A stretch of DNA of 19,530 nt from Candidatus Margulisiibacteriota bacterium (GCA_028717325.1 JAQUOB010000004.1:2384-21913); one strand, 5' to 3'; shown: positions 1 through 7,148, counted from the first letter of the stretch. The notes: generated by a model not told the origin, from the letters alone. Program-made: numbers and translations.

Positions 1-659
1 CGCGGCAGATAGAAAGCCGCCACCGTGAAAAGGATCGGCGCGGTTTCTCCCGCTGCCCGCGACAGGCCCAGGATCGTACCGGTCAGGATCCCGGGGATCG
101 CGTTGGGCAGAACGACGTGCCGGACCGTCTGCCAGCGCGAAGCACCGAGCGAAAAACTGACCTCACGGAAGGAGTTCGGCACGGTATTTAACGCTTCGCG
201 TGTGGAAGTAATGATAACCGGCAGTGTCATGATCGCCAGTGTCAACGAACCGGCCAGGATCGACGCTCCGAAATTAAGGAACGTCACGAACAGTCCTAAG
301 CCGAACAGGCCATAGACGATCGAGGGCACGCCGGCCAGATTGATGATGGCCAGCTCGATCAGCCGCGTCAGCCAGTTCCTGGCCGCGTATTCGTTTAAAT
401 AAATAGCCGCCAGGATACCAAATGGGATGGAAAAAGCCGCCGTGCCCAGCGTCAAATAGATCGTCCCGACGATCGCCGGGAAAATGCCGCCGGCGCGCAT
501 CCCTTCACGCGGCATACCGAAGATGAACTCCGGCGTCAGCGCGGGCAAGCCCCGGAAAAGGACCAGCGCCACGATAAAGATAACGGGAGTTACGACAAAG
601 ATCGTCGCCAGCAATAAGACGGTAAACGCGATCCTTTCGGTCCGTTGCGTATTTCTCAT
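1..659 (-). CDS. pstA: Phosphate ABC transporter permease PstA (3' end cut by window edge)
   Basis: Second membrane permease of the Pst high-affinity phosphate importer, pairing with PstC in the inner membrane. Reading leftward from the ATG at 659 gives MRNTQRTERIAF, a first hydrophobic helix, then several more membrane segments. The permease loop that contacts the ATPase is visible as REVSFSLGASRWQTVRHVVL, followed by the GLSRAAGETAPILF stretch typical of PstA. About 219 residues are present and the C-terminal part, usually some 60-80 residues more, lies outside the window. The start overlaps the pstC stop as ATGA, implying translational coupling. pstB and phoU would be expected next but cannot be seen. 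Identification is firm; only the end is unknown. Confidence 0.95.
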   Translation of the reverse strand, partial: MRNTQRTERIAFTVLLLATIFVVTPVIFIVALVLFRGLPALTPEFIFGMPREGMRAGGIFPAIVGTIYLTLGTAAFSIPFGILAAIYLNEYAARNWLTRLIELAIINLAGVPSIVYGLFGLGLFVTFLNFGASILAGSLTLAIMTLPVIITSTREALNTVPNSFREVSFSLGASRWQTVRHVVLPNAIPGILTGTILGLSRAAGETAPILFTVAAFYLP

Positions 660-1522
660 TTTCTCTTCCTGTGCAGGAACATGTCGGCCAGCAAGTTGAT
701 GATGAAACTGATGATAAAGAGCACGATACCGATCGCGAACAGGGCGTAATAATGTCCGCTGCCGCTGACCGCCTCCCCCATCTCGGCCGCGATCGTCGCG
801 GTCAACGTCCTGACCGGCTGCAAAAAGCTGGTCGGCATGACCGCCGCATTGCCGGTGATCATCAGGACAGCCATCGTTTCGCCGATCACCCGCCCGATAC
901 CCAGCATGATCGCGGCCAGAATCCCCGACGAGGCCGCGGGCAGGATCACCCGATAGATCGTCTGCCAGCGCGTCGCCCCCAGCGCCAGCGAACCCTCTTT
1001 GTAATTCTTGGGGACAGAAACGATCGAGTCCTCGATGATGGAAACGATCGTCGGCATGGCCATAAAGGCCAGCATAACCGAGCCGGCCAGCGCCGTCAGC
1101 CCGCTGGGCAGATTGAAAACGTGTTTCAAGAAAGGGGCCAGCGTCACGATGCCGATAAAACCGAGCACGATGCTGGGGATCGCTGCCAGCAGTTCGATCC
1201 CCGATTTTAAAATATCACGCAGCCAGACCGGCGCTATCTCCGCTACGTAGATCGCCGCCGCCAACCCCAGCGGGACCGAGATGACGATCGCGCCAAAAGT
1301 GACCAGCAGTGAACCCAGAATCAGCGGCAGGATACCGAATTGGGGCGGATCGGAGATCGGGTACCAGTTTCGGCCAAACAGGAAGGCAAACACGTTTTCA
1401 TTCGCGAACAGCGACAGCCCCTCTTTGAGAAGAAAAACAAAGATCAATATTACAAAAACGATCGACGCGATCCCCGACAGGAGGACCAGCTTCTCGATTA
1501 TAAATTCGAAAGGCCGTTTCAT
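656..1522 (-). CDS. pstC: Phosphate ABC transporter permease PstC
   Basis: First membrane permease of the Pst phosphate importer, 288 residues. A short cytoplasmic start (MKRPFEFIIEK) leads into a strong first helix; about six membrane segments follow. Family features seen are the YPISDPPQFGILPLILGSL region, the ATPase-contact loop EGSLALGATRWQTIYRVILP (about residues 177-196) and the GIGRVIGETMAVLMITGNA stretch that follows it. Length is slightly below the E. coli protein of about 319. It overlaps both neighbours by four bases (ATGA at each junction), so pstS, pstC and pstA are one transcription and translation unit, probably controlled from the Pho box upstream of pstS. No unusual features. 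Confidence 0.96.
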   Translation of the reverse strand: MKRPFEFIIEKLVLLSGIASIVFVILIFVFLLKEGLSLFANENVFAFLFGRNWYPISDPPQFGILPLILGSLLVTFGAIVISVPLGLAAAIYVAEIAPVWLRDILKSGIELLAAIPSIVLGFIGIVTLAPFLKHVFNLPSGLTALAGSVMLAFMAMPTIVSIIEDSIVSVPKNYKEGSLALGATRWQTIYRVILPAASSGILAAIMLGIGRVIGETMAVLMITGNAAVMPTSFLQPVRTLTATIAAEMGEAVSGSGHYYALFAIGIVLFIISFIINLLADMFLHRKRK

Positions 1523-2373
1523 CTAATAGGGACAAAATCCATCTTCTGCACGATCTTCTGGCCCTCGGGGCTCAAGACATAATCCACAAATGATTTGACC
1601 TCGCCGGAGGGCTCGCCGTTGGTATAAAACAACAGCGATCGGGAAATGGGATACTGTTTCGATAAAACGCTCTTGACCGACGGCACTACATAAGCCGCGC
1701 CTTTTTCATTGGCGACCGCCAGCGCTTTTTCTTTCGCCGTCAGATAGCCCAGCCCGACATAACCGATCGCCGAAGAGTTGGAATTCACTTCCTCAATGAT
1801 CGCCTGCGATGAGGGCATCATCAGAATCGCAGGGGCAAATTCATTCTTATTCTTTTTGTCGCCCATCTTGACGACGTGCTCGAGGAAGAAGACATGAGTG
1901 CCGGAATTCCTCTCGCGCGACAGCGCCACGATCTTCTGGTCCTGGCCGCCAACTTCTTTCCAGTTTTTGGTCTTGCCGGTGTAAATGTCGGAGAGCTGCT
2001 GACGGGTCAGTTTGTTGACCGGATTGGCGGGGTTGACGACAAGAGTAATGCCGTCATTGGCAACGTGGATCTCCTTGGGGTTGATACCGTTTTTCTTCGC
2101 CTGCTCTATTTCTTTCGGCTCCATATTGCGCGAGGCCTGGGCGATATCGGTCGAGCCGGAGATCAGAGCGGCAATGCCGGTGCCCGAACCGCCGCCGGTC
2201 ACCGCGATAGAAATTGTCGGATTAGCTTTCATAAAATCTTCCGACCAGGCCTGCCCCAAATTCACCATCGTGTCAGAGCCTTTGATCTGCAGAGCTTTCT
2301 TGCCGCCGCCGCAGCTGACCACTATCAGCGCAATAAAAAATATCGCTATAATTAAGCCCGCTTTTTTAAACAT
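1519..2373 (-). CDS. pstS: Periplasmic phosphate-binding lipoprotein PstS
   Basis: Captures phosphate outside the inner membrane and passes it to PstC/PstA. The protein starts MFKKAGLIIAIFF with a lipoprotein signal ending in VVSC, so Cys21 should be lipid-modified. The mature part has the PstS phosphate-binding stretches GSDTMVNLGQAWSEDF, GGGSGTGIAALISGSTDIAQ and RERNSGTHVFFLEHV. Length is 284 residues, normal for a bacterial PstS. I chose the ATG at 2373 over the in-frame GTG at 2382: the ribosome-binding site AAGGAG (2387-2382) runs into that GTG but sits an ideal 8 bases before the ATG. It is first in the pst operon, directly behind a four-repeat Pho box. It overlaps pstC by four bases. 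Confidence 0.95.
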   Translation of the reverse strand: MFKKAGLIIAIFFIALIVVSCGGGKKALQIKGSDTMVNLGQAWSEDFMKANPTISIAVTGGGSGTGIAALISGSTDIAQASRNMEPKEIEQAKKNGINPKEIHVANDGITLVVNPANPVNKLTRQQLSDIYTGKTKNWKEVGGQDQKIVALSRERNSGTHVFFLEHVVKMGDKKNKNEFAPAILMMPSSQAIIEEVNSNSSAIGYVGLGYLTAKEKALAVANEKGAAYVVPSVKSVLSKQYPISRSLLFYTNGEPSGEVKSFVDYVLSPEGQKIVQKMDFVPIR

Positions 2374-2381
2374 CTTTATCA

Positions 2382-2387
2382 CTCCTT
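2382..2387 (-). promoter_or_regulatory. Ribosome-binding site deciding the pstS start
   Basis: AAGGAG lies 8 bases upstream of the ATG at 2373. Its last G is also the first base of an in-frame GTG that would otherwise extend pstS by three codons; that GTG cannot be served by this site. Confidence 0.8.
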
Positions 2388-2395
2388 ATCATAAG

Positions 2396-2447
2396 TTTAT
2401 ATCCGGCCCATTAACTTATCGTTAATCGTCTGTTACGGGGATGTTAA
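2396..2447 (-). promoter_or_regulatory. Pho box and -10 element of the pst operon
   Basis: On the minus strand four hexamers occur at an exact 11-bp period: TTAACA (2447-2442), GTAACA (2436-2431), TTAACG (2425-2420) and TTAATG (2414-2409). Seven bases later comes TATAAA (2401-2396), a good -10. This matches the direct-repeat architecture bound by PhoB/PhoP regulators, where the repeats replace the -35 element; the hexamer resembles the Gram-positive TTAACA version more than the E. coli CTGTCAT version. The first repeat overlaps the stop codon of the upstream barrel gene. Transcription would start near 2389, leaving a leader of about 16 bases. Pattern seen directly; binding inferred. Confidence 0.85.
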
Positions 2448-3052
2448 ATCTTTATCGAGCTGTTCACGGTCACGATATTTGTATTAGTCCAACTACCGCC
2501 GGACGATGTTCGCTGGCTCCTCAAGAGCCAGCCCGGCTCCAGGCTAAAGCGATCCGTCAGTTTGATCGAATAACCCAGTGAAGCGCGGTTTTCGTCTATA
2601 TACCCGCGCTGGCAATTGTAAAAAGGTTCTTCTCCCAAGACCCAGCCGTTATATTTCAACTGAACCCTGTCGCGGACTTTCAGGAGCGCTGTTCCGTAAT
2701 CGTATTCCAGCCGCCAGCGATTGCTTATCAGCGGCCAGGCAGACACGGCATCGCCGACCAGGATATTTGAGGTCGACCAGTTGCCCGTCGCCGCCGATTT
2801 AGTGGCGGTCGGCGCGTAATAAACGCTCAACCCTAGATTATTATTGATTGAAAAAGTCGGCCCGAAATAAGTCCTCAAATAATACAACTCGCTCAAGTTA
2901 GACCTTACCCTCAATTCCGGTATCAAGGAAAAACTCACCCCCTGTTTGACCGGAATTTGGACCGTATTAACCGTCCAGAACTCCGTATCCGCTAAAGCGA
3001 CGCCTAGCCCGATCAGAAGCAAGCAAGCTGAGACCAACAACCGTTTTACCAT
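2444..3052 (-). CDS. Secreted beta-barrel-like protein (DUF2490-like), Pho-regulated
   Basis: A 202-residue protein with a signal peptide (MVKRLLVSACLLLIGLGVALA, likely cut before DTEFW). The rest alternates polar and hydrophobic residues in short strands with many aromatic residues, for example YYLRTYFGPTF, LGLSVYYAP and RWRLEYDYG, and ends in a strand-like VNSSIKI. The opening pattern, FWTVNTVQIPVKQGVSFSLIPELRVR, resembles DUF2490 outer-membrane proteins; I offer that family as likely, not certain. It lies between phoR and pstS, with its own Pho box upstream and a strong ribosome-binding site AAGGAGG (3067-3061) 8 bases before the ATG. Context suggests an outer-membrane function induced by phosphate starvation, possibly passage or binding of phosphate compounds. 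The function itself is not shown by sequence. Confidence 0.75.
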   Translation of the reverse strand: MVKRLLVSACLLLIGLGVALADTEFWTVNTVQIPVKQGVSFSLIPELRVRSNLSELYYLRTYFGPTFSINNNLGLSVYYAPTATKSAATGNWSTSNILVGDAVSAWPLISNRWRLEYDYGTALLKVRDRVQLKYNGWVLGEEPFYNCQRGYIDENRASLGYSIKLTDRFSLEPGWLLRSQRTSSGGSWTNTNIVTVNSSIKI

Positions 3053-3084
3053 TTATACCGCCTCCTTAATAATTCTACTGACAG

Positions 3085-3136
3085 AATAAAGGAGCGGGGT
3101 TAAAGTTTGATGACTGCTTTGTTAACAGTGAGTAAA
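3085..3136 (-). promoter_or_regulatory. Pho box and -10 element of the beta-barrel gene
   Basis: Four hexamers at an 11-bp period on the minus strand: TTTACT (3136-3131), TTAACA (3125-3120), GTCATC (3114-3109, the weakest) and TTAACC (3103-3098). Exactly 7 bases later lies TTTATT (3090-3085), a moderate -10. The repeat number, period and the 7-base gap are identical to those before pstS, which supports both as real PhoB sites. The predicted transcript would start near 3078. Confidence 0.8.
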
Positions 3137-3147
3137 ATCTAGCCGGG

Positions 3148-3167
3148 CCTGCCTGCCGTCAGGCAGG
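3148..3167. repeat. Perfect 8-bp hairpin overlapping the phoR stop codon
   Basis: CCTGCCTG and CAGGCAGG flank a four-base loop, giving a perfect GC-rich stem at the 3' end of phoR. The phoR TGA (3161-3159) lies inside it. No run of T follows on the minus strand, so it is not a classical intrinsic terminator; it may stabilise or trim the phoBR transcript. Only one copy was noticed in the window. Confidence 0.6.
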
Positions 3168-4172
3168 GAAAGTCAGCGTGAACTTCGAGCCTTTGCCTTC
3201 TTCACTTTCAACGGAAACTAAGCCGCCGTGGATATTCATGACGTGTTTGACGATCGCTAGCCCCAGGCCGGTACCGCCCTGGTCGCGGGAGCGGGCTTTA
3301 TCGATGCGATAGAAGCGTTCAAACAGGCGCGGCAGATGCTCTTTGGCTATGCCGATGCCCGTGTCGGCGATGGCGATCCGAATTTCGCCGTCCAATCGAT
3401 CGCAGGCGACCGTGACGTTGCCGCCCGGATCGGTGTAGTTTAGCGCGTTGTCCAGCAAGTTAAGCACCGCCCGGTAGAGATGGTCCTCGACACCGGACAC
3501 CGTCAGGTCTTTATTATCGCAATTGACAGCCAAGTCGATCTTCCTTTTCCTGGCCTTTCCAGCCAAAGTTTCAACGGCGCGATCCACTACCCGCCAGACA
3601 TTGATCGGCACAAATTCGCCCAGGCCGCGCTTTGATTCCAGCTGGGAGATCTCCAGCAGATCGTCGATCAGGATCGACAGATTTTCCGCGTGTTTTTCGA
3701 TTTTTGCCACGAACTCCGTGTTATGGTCTTTATCGCCCAGCGCGCCGTTCAGCAAGGTCTCCGCATAATTGCGGATCGCTGTCAGCGGGGTTTTCATCTC
3801 ATGAGAAACATTGGCCACGAATTCGCTTCTTAAATTCTCCAGCCGCTTCATTTCGGATATGTCGCGAAAAACGATGGCAAATATGTCTTCGCCGGCTTCT
3901 TGCTTGACGATGTTGACCGAAGCCAGCAGGGTTTTTTCCGCAGGATAAAAGACCTTGATCTCTTTTTCGTGAGGCCGGCGGTATGTCTTGGCTTCCTCGA
4001 CCAGGTCGGTCAGCTCGACCAGCCGGATCGCTTCAATTAAGCGCTTTCCTGTCAATTCGGCCAGTTTGACCGAAAAGAGATCGGCCATGGCTTGATTGGC
4101 ATAGATTATCTCGCCGGAATTATTGAGGACTAAGACCCCGTCACGCAGACCGAAAAGAACGGCTTCAAACAT
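3159..4172 (-). CDS. phoR: PhoR-type sensor histidine kinase
   Basis: Sensor kinase expected to phosphorylate PhoB when phosphate is scarce. Domains in order: PAS sensor (about residues 1-110), dimerisation domain with phospho-acceptor His124 in FVANVSHEMKTPL, and the ATPase domain with the N box (LLDNALNYT, about 239-247), the G1 box (IADTGIGI, about 268-275) and the G2 box (GGTGLGLAIVKHV, about 299-311). At 337 residues it is shorter than E. coli PhoR (about 431) and has no membrane helix: the protein begins inside the PAS domain (MFEAVLFGLRDGVLVLNN). It is probably soluble and must be told of phosphate status by another protein, presumably PhoU with the Pst transporter. The start overlaps the phoB stop by eight bases, so the two are co-translated. 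The phoR assignment rests on domain type and neighbours. Confidence 0.9.
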   Translation of the reverse strand: MFEAVLFGLRDGVLVLNNSGEIIYANQAMADLFSVKLAELTGKRLIEAIRLVELTDLVEEAKTYRRPHEKEIKVFYPAEKTLLASVNIVKQEAGEDIFAIVFRDISEMKRLENLRSEFVANVSHEMKTPLTAIRNYAETLLNGALGDKDHNTEFVAKIEKHAENLSILIDDLLEISQLESKRGLGEFVPINVWRVVDRAVETLAGKARKRKIDLAVNCDNKDLTVSGVEDHLYRAVLNLLDNALNYTDPGGNVTVACDRLDGEIRIAIADTGIGIAKEHLPRLFERFYRIDKARSRDQGGTGLGLAIVKHVMNIHGGLVSVESEEGKGSKFTLTFPA

Positions 4173-4845
4173 GGAATTTATATCCCACTCCTCGTAAGGT
4201 TACGAGATGATCGCCAGCCTTGCCCAGCTTCTCGCGCAAGCGGCGCATGTGGACGTCAACGGTGCGGGTCTCGATCGCCACATCTATTCCCCAGACGGAA
4301 TCCAGCAGGCGTTCGCGCGAAAAAACCCGCTCTTTATTTTCGGCCAGGTACAGTAAAAGCTGAAATTCTTTGGCAGTCAGTTCAATGAGCTTGCCGGCCG
4401 CCCTAACCTCGTGCTTATCGGTATCGATCTCCAGGTCTTTGAACTTGATCACGGCTTTGGGCATTTCGGCCGGTTTTTCATAGCGGCGCAGGATGGTTTT
4501 AATGCGGGCGATCAGTTCTTTGATACTGAAAGGCTTGACGATGTAATCGTCCGCTCCCAGCTCCAGCCCGACTACTTTATCGGTCTCGCTCCCCTTGGCA
4601 GTCAGCATGATCACCGGGATCGCTGATGTTTTGGGATTTTTCTTGATCCGGCGGCAAACTTCCAAGCCATCGAGGCCGGGGAGCATCAGATCTAGCAGAA
4701 CAAGTGACGGGATCTTTTCTTCGGCCAGGCGCAGTCCGGTCGGCCCATCATAGGCCTTGGCAACCTTGTAGCCCTCTTTTTTCAGGTTGTATTCCAGGGT
4801 CTCGACAATATCTTTTTCGTCCTCAATAACAAGGATTTCAGCCAT
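4165..4845 (-). CDS. phoB: PhoB-type response regulator
   Basis: DNA-binding response regulator of the phosphate-starvation system, 226 residues from the chosen start. The receiver domain (1-120) has the acidic pocket EDE at 8-10, phospho-acceptor Asp52 in LLDLMLPGLDG, the switch region MLTAKG and the lysine in VKPF. The C-terminal winged helix (about 130-226) is OmpR/PhoB type: LTAKEFQLLLYLAENKERVF, SRERLLDSVWG, TRTVDVHMRRLREKLG and a final LRGVGYKF. An ATG at 4857 would add MLWQ; I prefer 4845 because family members begin directly with a sequence like MAEILVIEDE and neither ATG has a clear ribosome-binding site. A Pho box upstream suggests that PhoB activates its own operon. Confidence 0.92.
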   Translation of the reverse strand: MAEILVIEDEKDIVETLEYNLKKEGYKVAKAYDGPTGLRLAEEKIPSLVLLDLMLPGLDGLEVCRRIKKNPKTSAIPVIMLTAKGSETDKVVGLELGADDYIVKPFSIKELIARIKTILRRYEKPAEMPKAVIKFKDLEIDTDKHEVRAAGKLIELTAKEFQLLLYLAENKERVFSRERLLDSVWGIDVAIETRTVDVHMRRLREKLGKAGDHLVTLRGVGYKFHV

Positions 4846-4870
4846 CTGCCATAACATTATAGCCCATAGG

Positions 4871-4922
4871 ATAGCAAAGATATAGTTGCGGAACGGTTAA
4901 GCAAGGGTTACTTTCTTGTAAA
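4871..4922 (-). promoter_or_regulatory. Pho box and weak -10 of phoBR
   Basis: Four hexamers at an exact 11-bp period on the minus strand: TTTACA (4922-4917), GTAACC (4911-4906), TTAACC (4900-4895) and GCAACT (4889-4884). Seven bases further is TGCTAT (4876-4871), a poor -10 at the position expected from the other two Pho boxes. A better-looking TATAAT (4861-4856) lies downstream but would put the transcript start almost at the start codon. The repeat pattern is clear; which -10 is used is not. Confidence 0.72.
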
Positions 4923-4943
4923 TTCTTCCCGCCCCGGGCTCTC

Positions 4944-4972
4944 TTGCCTCACGTCGCTAAAACTGTTATAAT
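4944..4972 (+). promoter_or_regulatory. Sigma70-type promoter of hydG
   Basis: TTGCCT (4944-4949), a 17-base spacer and a perfect TATAAT (4967-4972) point toward hydG. Transcription would start near 4979, about 36 bases before the ATG. The phoB Pho box ends 21 bases upstream of the -35 element, so the two divergent promoters are adjacent but do not overlap. Confidence 0.75.
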
Positions 4973-5014
4973 ATTGCCAAGAGCTACGCAGGCGAGCCCC
5001 TACTAGCCCCAATT

Positions 5015-6403
5015 ATGATATCTTTTATCGATGACCGGAAAATAAACGCTATTTTGGCCAAAGCCGGGTCCGCTTCGGCCAGTGCGGCCTCGGCTATTAT
5101 TGATAAGGCCCTGGGACTGAAAGGCCTGGCCCCTGAAGAGGCCGCGGTCCTGCTGCAATGCGATTCGCCGGCTGTTGTCGGCAAACTATTCAAAGCCGCC
5201 CGGCGGATCAAGGAAACTATCTACGGCAAACGGCTGGTCATCTTCGCCCCTCTCTATGTCACCAATATTTGCGTCAATAACTGCCTCTATTGCGGTTTTC
5301 GCTGTACTAATAAACTTCTCGAACGAAAACGACTATCACTGGAAGAGATCAAAGAAGAAGTCACAATACTAGAACGGCAAGGCCACAAAAGAATACTGCT
5401 TGAAGCCGGCGAAGACCCCAAGGGCGACATCAACTATCTTGAGAAAGCGATCAAAACGATTTACGCGACCAAATATAAGAATGGCGAGATCAGGCGGCTC
5501 AACGTCAACGCCCCGGCCATGTCGGTCAAGGATTTTAAACGGCTGAAAAAATCAAAAATAGGGACTTATCAGCTGTTCCAGGAAACCTATCACCGCGGCA
5601 CTTATGAAAAAATGCATCTCTCCGGGCCGAAGTCAGATTATCTTTATCACTTATTCGCCATGCATCGTGCGCAGGAAGCAGGCATCGATGACGTCGGTAT
5701 CGGCGTTCTCTTTGGCCTCCATGACTATCGTTTTGAAGTGCTGGCCCTGCTCTATCACGCGCTGGAGCTGGAAAAACAGTTCGGCGTCGGCCCACACACG
5801 ATTTCCGTGCCCAGGATCGAACCGGCGGTCAATTCACCCCTGACGGTTAAGCCCCCCGCGCCGGTTTCGGACAATGATTTCAAAAAGCTGGTCGCAATCC
5901 TTCGGCTGGCCGTCCCCTACACCGGGCTGATCCTTTCGACCCGCGAATCGGCTAAGATGAGGAACGAAGTAATCGGCCTCGGCATCTCGCAGATCAGCGC
6001 CGGTTCTTCCACGGTACCGGGCGGCTATAAAAAATCATTAAAGAAAAGCTCGGCCGGCGGTCAATTCTCGATCAGCGATAACAGGACTTTGGCGGAAGTG
6101 ATCCATGATATTTCAAAGCTTGGCTACAGCCCGAGCTTTTGCACCGCCTGCTACCGCCTCGGTCGCGTCGGCGCCGACTTCATGGACATGGCTAAGCCGG
6201 GATTGATAAAAAACTTCTGTTTGCCCAATTCACTACTGACTTTTAAAGAGTATCTGCTGGATTATGGCAATGAGAAGGCCAAAAAGCTGGGCAAAGCGGT
6301 CATCAAAGCCCATTTGAAGGATATTCCGAGCAGTGCAATCAGAAAGCAAACAATAGGTAAACTTAAAACAATAGAACAAGGCCAGCGCGACCTGTATTTT
6401 TGA
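5015..6403 (+). CDS. hydG: [FeFe]-hydrogenase maturase HydG (radical SAM tyrosine lyase)
   Basis: HydG splits tyrosine to p-cresol, CO and cyanide and builds the Fe(CO)(CN) unit for the H-cluster of [FeFe] hydrogenases. The 462 residues fit the family. The radical SAM motif CX3CX2C is present as C86, C90 and C93 (NICVNNCLYCGF). The second cluster that separates HydG from the tyrosine lyase ThiH is present as C376, C379 and C402 in exact CX2CX22C spacing (FCTACYRLG to KNFCLPNSLLTFKEYL). The ATG at 5015 has no obvious ribosome-binding site. It stands alone on the plus strand: HydE, HydF and an [FeFe] hydrogenase are not in the window and must be elsewhere if it works. Its neighbour is a [NiFe] hydrogenase operon, which does not use HydG. 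Confidence 0.95.
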   Translation: MISFIDDRKINAILAKAGSASASAASAIIDKALGLKGLAPEEAAVLLQCDSPAVVGKLFKAARRIKETIYGKRLVIFAPLYVTNICVNNCLYCGFRCTNKLLERKRLSLEEIKEEVTILERQGHKRILLEAGEDPKGDINYLEKAIKTIYATKYKNGEIRRLNVNAPAMSVKDFKRLKKSKIGTYQLFQETYHRGTYEKMHLSGPKSDYLYHLFAMHRAQEAGIDDVGIGVLFGLHDYRFEVLALLYHALELEKQFGVGPHTISVPRIEPAVNSPLTVKPPAPVSDNDFKKLVAILRLAVPYTGLILSTRESAKMRNEVIGLGISQISAGSSTVPGGYKKSLKKSSAGGQFSISDNRTLAEVIHDISKLGYSPSFCTACYRLGRVGADFMDMAKPGLIKNFCLPNSLLTFKEYLLDYGNEKAKKLGKAVIKAHLKDIPSSAIRKQTIGKLKTIEQGQRDLYF

Positions 6404-6434
6404 TTGATAATCTGCGCTATATCTTCAGAATCTA

Positions 6435-6851
6435 TTAAATAGTAATTTTTACTTCTTTGTTGTTCTGGCACTTTATCATTGCGTGATCATCGCATATTTT
6501 TATTTTTACATTATAATATTTATCTTTAGTATTGAGAACTTTGAATAGCCTTTGCAATCGCCTGTCTATTTCGTCGGGAGGTAAATTGTAACTTTGCCCA
6601 CCTTCTTTAATATAAATTATTCCTGTGTCTTTATAATATTTAAATTCTGTGCTTTGATAAAAACCTTTATCTAATGTTATTAATATTCTTCCTAACTTTT
6701 TTGCACCCATATAGACAGTAGGGTCATCCTTCCCTTGTAAATGAGGTAGCTTAATTACGTGTTTTAAGTTGTGATGTTTATTGGTGGCTTTAAGTTTAGG
6801 CGGTAGAGGGAGCTGCTCGTCAAGCAGTATCTGAAGTTTGAAAACAGTCAT
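6435..6851 (-). CDS. DUF5615-like PIN-fold protein, probable toxin
   Basis: A 138-residue protein whose first 100 residues resemble DUF5615 (Mut7-C/PIN-like nuclease fold), commonly the toxin partner of DUF433 proteins. Visible family features are the N-terminal strand ending in an acidic residue (LQILLDEQLP, Asp11), a central KDDPTVYMGAKKLG helix with Asp42/43, and RILITLDKGFYQ with Asp61. These acidic residues could hold a metal for RNA cleavage. The segment from about 85 on (PDEIDRRLQRLFKVLN and beyond) is less typical. The start codon overlaps the antitoxin stop by one base (TAATG), so the pair is co-translated. It converges on hydG with about 31 bases between the stops. Nuclease activity is inferred from family and pairing only. 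Confidence 0.72.
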   Translation of the reverse strand: MTVFKLQILLDEQLPLPPKLKATNKHHNLKHVIKLPHLQGKDDPTVYMGAKKLGRILITLDKGFYQSTEFKYYKDTGIIYIKEGGQSYNLPPDEIDRRLQRLFKVLNTKDKYYNVKIKICDDHAMIKCQNNKEVKITI

Positions 6852-7063
6852 TACTTACGGTTTTTACCATTTAGTTCAATTGCTGCATATCTATAAGCAA
6901 TATCAATCTGCTTCTTAGTGATTGCATAATTATTCATAATATCTCTATCTGTCATTCCGCTGGAACGTAAAGCAAAGATTTGCGAAACTGGGATACGTGT
7001 GCCTCTGAAAATAGGAACACCCCCCAGGATATCTTTATCTTTAACAATTTCTTTAGTAACCAT
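6851..7063 (-). CDS. DUF433 antitoxin-like HTH protein
   Basis: A 70-residue DUF433 protein, recognised by KDKDILGGVPIFRGTRIPVS followed by a short helix-turn-helix (LRSSGMTDRDIMNNYAITKKQIDIAYRYA). Such proteins usually sit directly before DUF5615 genes and are regarded as their antitoxins and likely autoregulators; here the overlap is one base. A strong ribosome-binding site AGGAGG (about 7077-7072) lies 8 bases before the ATG. A near-consensus promoter containing a perfect inverted repeat lies upstream, consistent with self-repression. Composition is AT-rich, suggesting acquisition as a unit with its neighbour. Confidence 0.78.
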   Translation of the reverse strand: MVTKEIVKDKDILGGVPIFRGTRIPVSQIFALRSSGMTDRDIMNNYAITKKQIDIAYRYAAIELNGKNRK

Positions 7064-7148
7064 TAAAATGCCCTCCTAATAAATATCGATAATAGTGGTG
7101 GCAAATTTCACTTTAAACAAGTTTAGGGCTTTGAGGTCCATCAGCATT

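Noticed and set aside
4856..4861. Perfect TATAAT as the phoB -10 element
   Set aside because: It overlaps the first possible start codon and lies 22 bases past the last Pho repeat, not 7 as at the two other Pho promoters. Kept only as an alternative.
5015..6403. ThiH or another tyrosine lyase instead of HydG
   Set aside because: The C-terminal CX2CX22C cluster motif is present with exact spacing, which is diagnostic of HydG.
6404..6446. Terminator between the converging hydG and DUF5615 genes
   Set aside because: The only palindrome (CTATT/AATAG) has a one-base centre and cannot form a hairpin; no GC-rich stem is present.
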